This document shows, in pieces, positions 6,982-11,050 of a DNA stretch of 11,050 nucleotides. The DNA is from a candidate division TA06 bacterium DG_78 (GTDB lineage Bacteria; Hydrothermota; Tepidihabitantia; SM23-42). The stretch lies in NCBI GenBank assembly GCA_001303225.1, contig LJNI01000119.1, positions 1-11,050 of the forward strand, given 5' to 3'. How positions within the stretch are numbered: position 1 is the first letter of the stretch; each line of letters starts with the position of its first letter. The position numbers and the translations under genes are program-made. The notes below the pieces were generated by a model that did no database searches, was not told the origin of the DNA, and worked only from the letters and a program-made list of their open reading frames with translations.

Positions 6982-7185
6982 TCGTCCGAAGGACCTCCTG
7001 TATGACTGGTGATAGGTCTCCTGGCTTCCCTGCCCTTTTGGCTGTCTTCCCATCCCGCACCTATGCATAGGTGCGGGACAGTGACATTTGCTACGTGCCA
7101 AAAGAGTTTCCTTTTCTTCATTTTAGAAAAGGGCGAGATTACAGTGGCGGCGACCGCAACTGGAGATCTAATTCGTCTGGATATT
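6982..7185 (-). promoter_or_regulatory. Cobalamin (adenosylcobalamin-type) riboswitch controlling btuB
   Basis: Conserved segments in order on the minus strand: GCGGTCGCCGCCACTGT (7157-7141), a stem TTTTGGC/GCCAAAA around GTCACTG (near 7086-7079) and TGGGAAGAC (near 7052-7043), and the B12 box GGGAAGCCAGGAGACC (7030-7015). A GTCC-TTC-GGAC hairpin and AAAGGAGGT lead into the btuB GTG. Cobalamin binding should stabilise the L5-L13 kissing loop next to the ribosome binding site and block translation; this is the known mode of the class and is inferred here. The 5' part before GCGGTC is divergent, so the 5' boundary is approximate. The hairpin between CACTG and GGGAAG is a copy of the GCACCTAT palindrome. 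Confidence 0.9.
7053..7078 (-). repeat. 26-nt perfect palindrome in the cobalamin riboswitch
   Basis: TCCCGCACCTATG and its complement join with no spacer. The core GCACCTAT is the same as in the three rnpB copies. It sits exactly between the riboswitch segments GTCACTG and TGGGAAGAC, where this RNA class normally carries a variable hairpin. Confidence 0.85.
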
Positions 7186-7347
7186 TATAAAGATTTGATT
7201 ATTTTTCAAATAGTCGATATGTAGTGTGATTCATTTTAATACGGCTACAGAATTCAATCTGTCACAGTCTTTATTAAATTATTTCATTATAGTCAATTTC
7301 CCCCTTGACATAGGGTTAAATCTTTACCCTTCCCACTTACGACGCAG
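7186..7347 (-). other. Upstream leader and promoter region of the btuB riboswitch
   Basis: This AT-rich stretch separates the 184-residue membrane protein gene from the riboswitch. It holds a perfect -10-like TATAAT (7291-7286), but no good -35 at 16-18 nt. No ORF and no clear terminator for the upstream gene were found. The btuB promoter should be here, but its position is uncertain. Confidence 0.35.
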
Positions 7348-7902
7348 TTACGAACCACCGTTTTTATCCTGATTATAGTAAATGGGACCATATTTCCTCT
7401 CTAAAAGAATAATTAGAAGGAAATATAATGTCGTTCCACTAAGAGCAAACAAAGACAAAAAAGACATAATGATATTCCCGTATTCTTGATAGCTATATTT
7501 ACCCTCAAAGAATATTGGATAAACAAACGGACATAATATACCAATGACTATTATCACAATAATCGTAATCACGCGAAACCTCCTACATATTTTATCTAGC
7601 TTATCTGCCCAATACGGGATATGCACACCATCCTTTAGGTTTTTCTTAAGTTTAACTACGAAATCTCCAATCGCGACGGCACTTCCAAAAATAACCGCAA
7701 ACAAAATTGATCCGAGCCCTATATAGTGCAATTTGACTACGGCTAGGACTGCTAAAATAAAAAACCCTTCGAGCAAGAATAATAAATTTCTTATTCTCCG
7801 GAGATTCAAGCGAGAGTAGATACATGTCCTTTTCACTAATGCGAGTATCAAAAAACAACTATATAGTGTAAGCAGTATATTCAAAAAAGAATCAATATTC
7901 AT
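7348..7902 (-). CDS. Unrecognised five-helix membrane protein
   Basis: I do not recognise this 184-residue protein. It has about five hydrophobic segments (about 6-24, 40-58, 61-83, 111-132 and 143-168), with a basic stretch between the first two (KRTCIYSRLNLRRIR) and a basic cytosolic-looking loop at 84-110 (KLKKNLK...KICRRFR). It should lie in the inner membrane. The frame is closed upstream by a stop near 7936-7938, so ATG 7902 is the only good start; the Shine-Dalgarno is weak. It stands 161 nt after another small membrane protein that follows the RHS gene. It could be a second immunity-like gene or an unrelated cargo gene. Confidence 0.65.
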   Translation of the reverse strand: MNIDSFLNILLTLYSCFLILALVKRTCIYSRLNLRRIRNLLFLLEGFFILAVLAVVKLHYIGLGSILFAVIFGSAVAIGDFVVKLKKNLKDGVHIPYWADKLDKICRRFRVITIIVIIVIGILCPFVYPIFFEGKYSYQEYGNIIMSFLSLFALSGTTLYFLLIILLERKYGPIYYNQDKNGGS

Positions 7903-8063
7903 CTCAATGCGTTCTTGGAATAATAGATGGTAGTACTAGACGAGGTGGAAGGCAAGGACTTGGTACAGGTACAAGTGTTGCTTGTTCGATGCAATATAAT
8001 AATATACCTACAAGGTATCCTGATGATTAGGATAGTCGAATCCAGCTTCCCAATTTTACCTCT
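7903..8063. other. Intergenic stretch between two membrane-protein genes
   Basis: No gene start, tRNA or terminator could be supported. A short frame on each strand stays open (about 40 codons) but lacks a start with a ribosome binding site. A remnant of an older RHS tip is possible but not shown. Confidence 0.3.
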
Positions 8064-8459
8064 TTATTTTGCAATTCTACTTCCAAGTCTTTCTCCTAAT
8101 AATCCTATTAGTGCACCTACAAATACCGCTAATCCACCACACGAATAAAGGTAAGCATCATGTTTGGCCGTCCAAATAACCGGGAGTGTTTGAACTGATG
8201 ATGGCGAAAACATATTCGTCACATACCATAATAAGAAAATCACATGAATAATTTCAACAATGACGATAGTAATGGCGCCAACAAACCACCCATTTTTCTT
8301 TAAGATAAATCCAGCTACAAATGGGCCAAGCATTCCTAAAAATAGAACGATTGGGAGTCCAGTATAATCGATTAGATCTACGTCAAAAAATAATGCTGCA
8401 CCAACCATCATAAGTAAGATTGAACAAAAAACACCGTACACTGTAGCTTTTATTATCAT
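8064..8459 (-). CDS. Small four-helix membrane protein overlapping the RHS stop, possible immunity protein
   Basis: I do not recognise the family. From ATG 8459 it has 131 residues with four hydrophobic segments (about 5-25, 35-54, 58-80, 103-121) and a basic C-terminus (GERLGSRIAK). The frame is open for 18 codons further upstream (to an ATG at 8513), but ATG 8459 overlaps the RHS stop as ATGA, a usual sign of translational coupling; an upstream start would overlap the RHS gene by about 58 nt. A gene tightly coupled to the 3' end of an RHS gene is normally the immunity gene for the RHS C-terminal toxin. A membrane immunity protein would suggest a toxin that acts on or at the inner membrane. 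This role rests on position only. Confidence 0.65.
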   Translation of the reverse strand: MIIKATVYGVFCSILLMMVGAALFFDVDLIDYTGLPIVLFLGMLGPFVAGFILKKNGWFVGAITIVIVEIIHVIFLLWYVTNMFSPSSVQTLPVIWTAKHDAYLYSCGGLAVFVGALIGLLGERLGSRIAK

Positions 8460-11050
8460 CTTATTAGTGGTGGTGAGCCCATGCCTAGACACTTTAAATA
8501 TTTTTTCACGCACTCTTCTAATTCAGGCGGTGTGTCTTCAGGACACTCTTTTAATTTTTCAGCTTCCTTTTTTGCCTTTCCATAACTCATCCCAAGAAGA
8601 TCGGCAATACAATTAGCCATATCAGCAAAACAGCAAGTTTGCTCACTGATCTTGCATACAGTCCACACAAGGGTTTTGCAAGCCTCTTTTAATACAATAG
8701 GTAATTCTTTGCAAATATGATACCTATCACAACCAGATATGTCAATATAATTAACAGGATTATTAGCAACATAAGGATAAGCATTTAGTCCTTGAGGAAG
8801 AACACATCTGTTATAAGGACATACATTTATTCTTTCAGAAATACCACTCTGCAACATCGGATCCTCACTCATAAACCTCCCAATATCAGGTTTGTAGTAC
8901 CGTGCCCTGAGATTGTACAAAGAAGTAATCGCACCATCATATTCCTGTCCAGTGTAGAGATAATGGTTATCTATTGAGCCCCAGCTTCCAAGTGAAATCC
9001 CAAACTCATCATAGAAGTATGATTGCTCGACTGCGCCATTCTCGTTGGTCAAACCCATGATCGATCCCAATCCATCATGATGATAATAATGAGTATCGCC
9101 AACTGCATCATACCGTGCCAAAAGCATCCCATTACCATAAACATAGTTTGCCTCTAAGTCAAGATGTCCGCCAAATTCACATACCGCATACATGCCATCA
9201 TAGACATAAACAGTCGTATCTGGATCTTCTCCATTCGGCTTCTCTATCTTCTGTATCTTCTTTCCCATACCACAATACGTAAACCAGAGTGTATCACGCT
9301 GAGGCGGATCCATAGTTGGTCTCTTCACAAATTGCACGAGCCTATTTTCATAATCATACACTAATGTATCAGAACCAATACCATATCCATATTTCACCAC
9401 ATTACCATCGTTATTATAATGGTATGTGTGTAGGGGACCTGTGTTAAGAAGATGGTTATTGCTCACATCATATGTGTACTGCGTCGTATCTGTATCTACT
9501 ATTTTCTTTAATCGATTGCCCACAGCATCATACATGAAGGTATGAGTTGTTCCATAGAAAATTGCTGGATATATGGCTTCCTCTATCCTTCTCAAATCAT
9601 CGTACGTGTAGGTTATGGCTCCTGATATTGGTCGTACAAGACCAGGTTTTGACAGATAGAAATAGAGGCTGTCTCGATCTCCTCGTTCATTATACCCATA
9701 CGCAAACCTGAATAGTTGCGTATTCCCTATCGAATCGGCAATCACATCAATGAAATTCCTCGAGGTGAGTACATACTGCTCTGTCACACCATGAGGATAC
9801 GCTATCTTCTTCAGTGGACCGGTATCCCAGTAGCTGAATTCAAACGTATCTGGCGTTACCGCAGTCTTTAAGAGACGATTGCCTTCATCGTATACAGGGT
9901 ACGTCTGCTCAAGATAGACGGTCGTAGTGTCTGTTGCTTCACAAACTTTCATGCTCGTGCGATTTGAGACTTTATCATAAAGGTATTTGTTCATTACAGA
10001 ATTGTATGCATTGAGCTCAAACATCCGATCGAGCCCATCATATTCATACGTAATCGTTCCGTTTCTGTCAAACAGCGAATCGAGATTTCCGACCTTGTCG
10101 AGCCAGAAGACTACCGAGTCGCTCGGGCTATTTGGATAACTGCTCCAGTCGTCAAAATACCGTTTCTTGGTCAAACGCCAGCGGTCATCGTATGTATATG
10201 CGATGACCTGACCACGCCGGTCTTTTTTGAAGTTCAGATACCCTGAGAGGTAGTAACCGAGACTGTCTTTTTCATTATCTGCATAGCGCGTCCGATAGAG
10301 CCTGCCAGCAACATAATCATAGAGAATCGTCGTGTTGGTGGCACCGTCATTTGCGTTGGAAAACTCAGTCAAACCATCATTGAGATTGTACACGTATAGT
10401 GTGCTGTCATACGACGCCTGAACATCTTCGTATTCCTTTACTTTTGTGAGATGGTTACGGCTATCATATTCATACTGCATTTTGTAAAATATTGTACCTC
10501 TTTCAGTGATTCTCTTTTCTACTATGTTGCCTCTTTTGTCATAGATGTATTCTTCATTTGTATAGTCGGGATACGCAATCTTAGCGAGTCGCTTAAAGAG
10601 GTCATAGTAATATTTCACCTTTATAGGATTGTTGGGATAGTCGTGGTAGTAAATTAAGGTATCTACGGTCCCACGGTTTACATTATAGCGGTATTGGGTC
10701 ACCAAATCTTTGTTGTCCTCACCGTCATTGCCAATATCTACCCTTGATTCAGTGAGATACGGACCAGTATCATTCGGAATATAGTGGAAGTAATTTTTAT
10801 GTGTTTCAGGATCTATAATCTGAGTGAGGTTTCCCGTGGTATTGTAGTCAAAATCTGTATTCACATCCTGAGGTGTACCTGAACCAACCAAGTCTCGCTG
10901 GTAATACTGGAGTGTATCGATATTACCACTCGCATCATACAGATAGTTGGTCTTTCGATGTAATTCATCAAATACAGAATCAACCAAAAAGAATCGTTCA
11001 TTGTTTGCATAGGTTGAATAATAGTATAAAACACTATCTCCAGTTGCATA
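8456..11050 (-). CDS. RHS/YD-repeat protein, C-terminal part, N-terminus beyond window edge
   Basis: The frame is open to the right edge (864 codons visible), so the TTG at 10987 is not the true start. The visible part consists of YD repeats (motifs such as YLYDASGN, TYTYDDLRR, YMYDAVGNRLKK, LVYDYENRL), which build the hollow RHS shell, followed by the conserved core end: HHDGLGSIMGLTN, YLYTGQEYD, LYNLRARYYKPDIGRFMSEDP and LNAYPYVANNPVNYIDISG. The rest, 91 residues (codons 8731-8459), is a variable tip with 10 cysteines. RHS proteins usually carry a toxin there. The usual DPSG/DPLG cleavage-site motif reads DISG here, and about 20 unusual residues (LQSGISERINVCPYNRCVLPQ region) separate SEDP from GLNAYPY. 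Some YD-repeat proteins in free-living bacteria are surface proteins rather than toxins, so the toxin role is not certain. Confidence 0.9.
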   Translation of the reverse strand, partial: YATGDSVLYYYSTYANNERFFLVDSVFDELHRKTNYLYDASGNIDTLQYYQRDLVGSGTPQDVNTDFDYNTTGNLTQIIDPETHKNYFHYIPNDTGPYLTESRVDIGNDGEDNKDLVTQYRYNVNRGTVDTLIYYHDYPNNPIKVKYYYDLFKRLAKIAYPDYTNEEYIYDKRGNIVEKRITERGTIFYKMQYEYDSRNHLTKVKEYEDVQASYDSTLYVYNLNDGLTEFSNANDGATNTTILYDYVAGRLYRTRYADNEKDSLGYYLSGYLNFKKDRRGQVIAYTYDDRWRLTKKRYFDDWSSYPNSPSDSVVFWLDKVGNLDSLFDRNGTITYEYDGLDRMFELNAYNSVMNKYLYDKVSNRTSMKVCEATDTTTVYLEQTYPVYDEGNRLLKTAVTPDTFEFSYWDTGPLKKIAYPHGVTEQYVLTSRNFIDVIADSIGNTQLFRFAYGYNERGDRDSLYFYLSKPGLVRPISGAITYTYDDLRRIEEAIYPAIFYGTTHTFMYDAVGNRLKKIVDTDTTQYTYDVSNNHLLNTGPLHTYHYNNDGNVVKYGYGIGSDTLVYDYENRLVQFVKRPTMDPPQRDTLWFTYCGMGKKIQKIEKPNGEDPDTTVYVYDGMYAVCEFGGHLDLEANYVYGNGMLLARYDAVGDTHYYHHDGLGSIMGLTNENGAVEQSYFYDEFGISLGSWGSIDNHYLYTGQEYDGAITSLYNLRARYYKPDIGRFMSEDPMLQSGISERINVCPYNRCVLPQGLNAYPYVANNPVNYIDISGCDRYHICKELPIVLKEACKTLVWTVCKISEQTCCFADMANCIADLLGMSYGKAKKEAEKLKECPEDTPPELEECVKKYLKCLGMGSPPLIR

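Noticed and set aside
6970..7101. Upstream extension of the btuB reading frame by 44 codons from an ATG at 7101.
   Set aside because: The stretch is the cobalamin riboswitch, and the signal peptide and AGGAGG fix the start at GTG 6969.
8030..8060. A tRNA T-loop-like GTCGAATCC.
   Set aside because: No acceptor or anticodon stem could be built around it.
7927..8148. A 73-codon plus-strand frame, and another plus-strand open stretch near 7890-8030.
   Set aside because: No ribosome binding site, overlap with genes on the other strand and no recognisable protein.
10861..11049. A separate 62-codon minus-strand frame at the right edge.
   Set aside because: It is a shadow of the RHS frame, which is open to the window edge.

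Overview
All supportable genes in this window lie on the minus strand, so the region reads from right to left. A TonB-dependent outer-membrane receptor shows that the cell is a diderm (Gram-negative type) bacterium. DNA is AT-leaning. The mix of a clostripain-family peptidase with sugar-binding-like tail domains, a long RHS/YD-repeat protein and a cobalamin-controlled receptor resembles uncultured candidate-phylum genomes such as WOR-3. That placement is a guess from gene style, not a result.

Layout in the direction of transcription. (1) 11050-8456: the C-terminal part of a large RHS/YD-repeat protein, cut by the window edge, ending in a short cysteine-rich variable tip. (2) 8459-8064: a small four-helix membrane protein whose ATG overlaps the RHS stop codon, placed where an immunity gene would be expected. 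(3) 7902-7348: a second unrecognised membrane protein. (4) About 7185-6982: a cobalamin (B12) riboswitch in front of (5) 6969-4981, a BtuB-type TonB-dependent receptor. (6) 4950-4205: rnpB, the RNA of RNase P, with its own consensus sigma70-type promoter whose -35 box overlaps the btuB stop codon. (7) 4149-2458: recJ. (8) 2444-1809: a YfiH/PgeF laccase-domain protein. (9) 1783 to the left edge: a secreted clostripain-like (C11) cysteine peptidase, cut by the window edge.

The main discovery is a family of palindromic elements built on the core GCACCTAT...ATAGGTGC. It occurs four times, and every copy makes a peripheral helix of a structured RNA. Three copies form the P3, P9 and P12 arms of RNase P RNA. 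The fourth forms the hairpin between the conserved CACTG and GGGAAG segments of the cobalamin riboswitch. The P12 copy is a complete 296-bp element: perfect 21-bp inverted ends enclose an 80-residue GIY-YIG nuclease gene with its own ribosome binding site. As a result rnpB is 746 nt, about twice the usual size. The short copies look like non-autonomous relatives of this element. I propose a mobile element that settles in tolerant hairpin tips of essential non-coding RNAs, mobilised or maintained by the nested GIY-YIG protein.

The remaining genes are ordinary. recJ probably shares the rnpB transcript, and pgeF follows it by 13 nt. The RHS tip and the overlapping membrane protein may be a new toxin-immunity pair.
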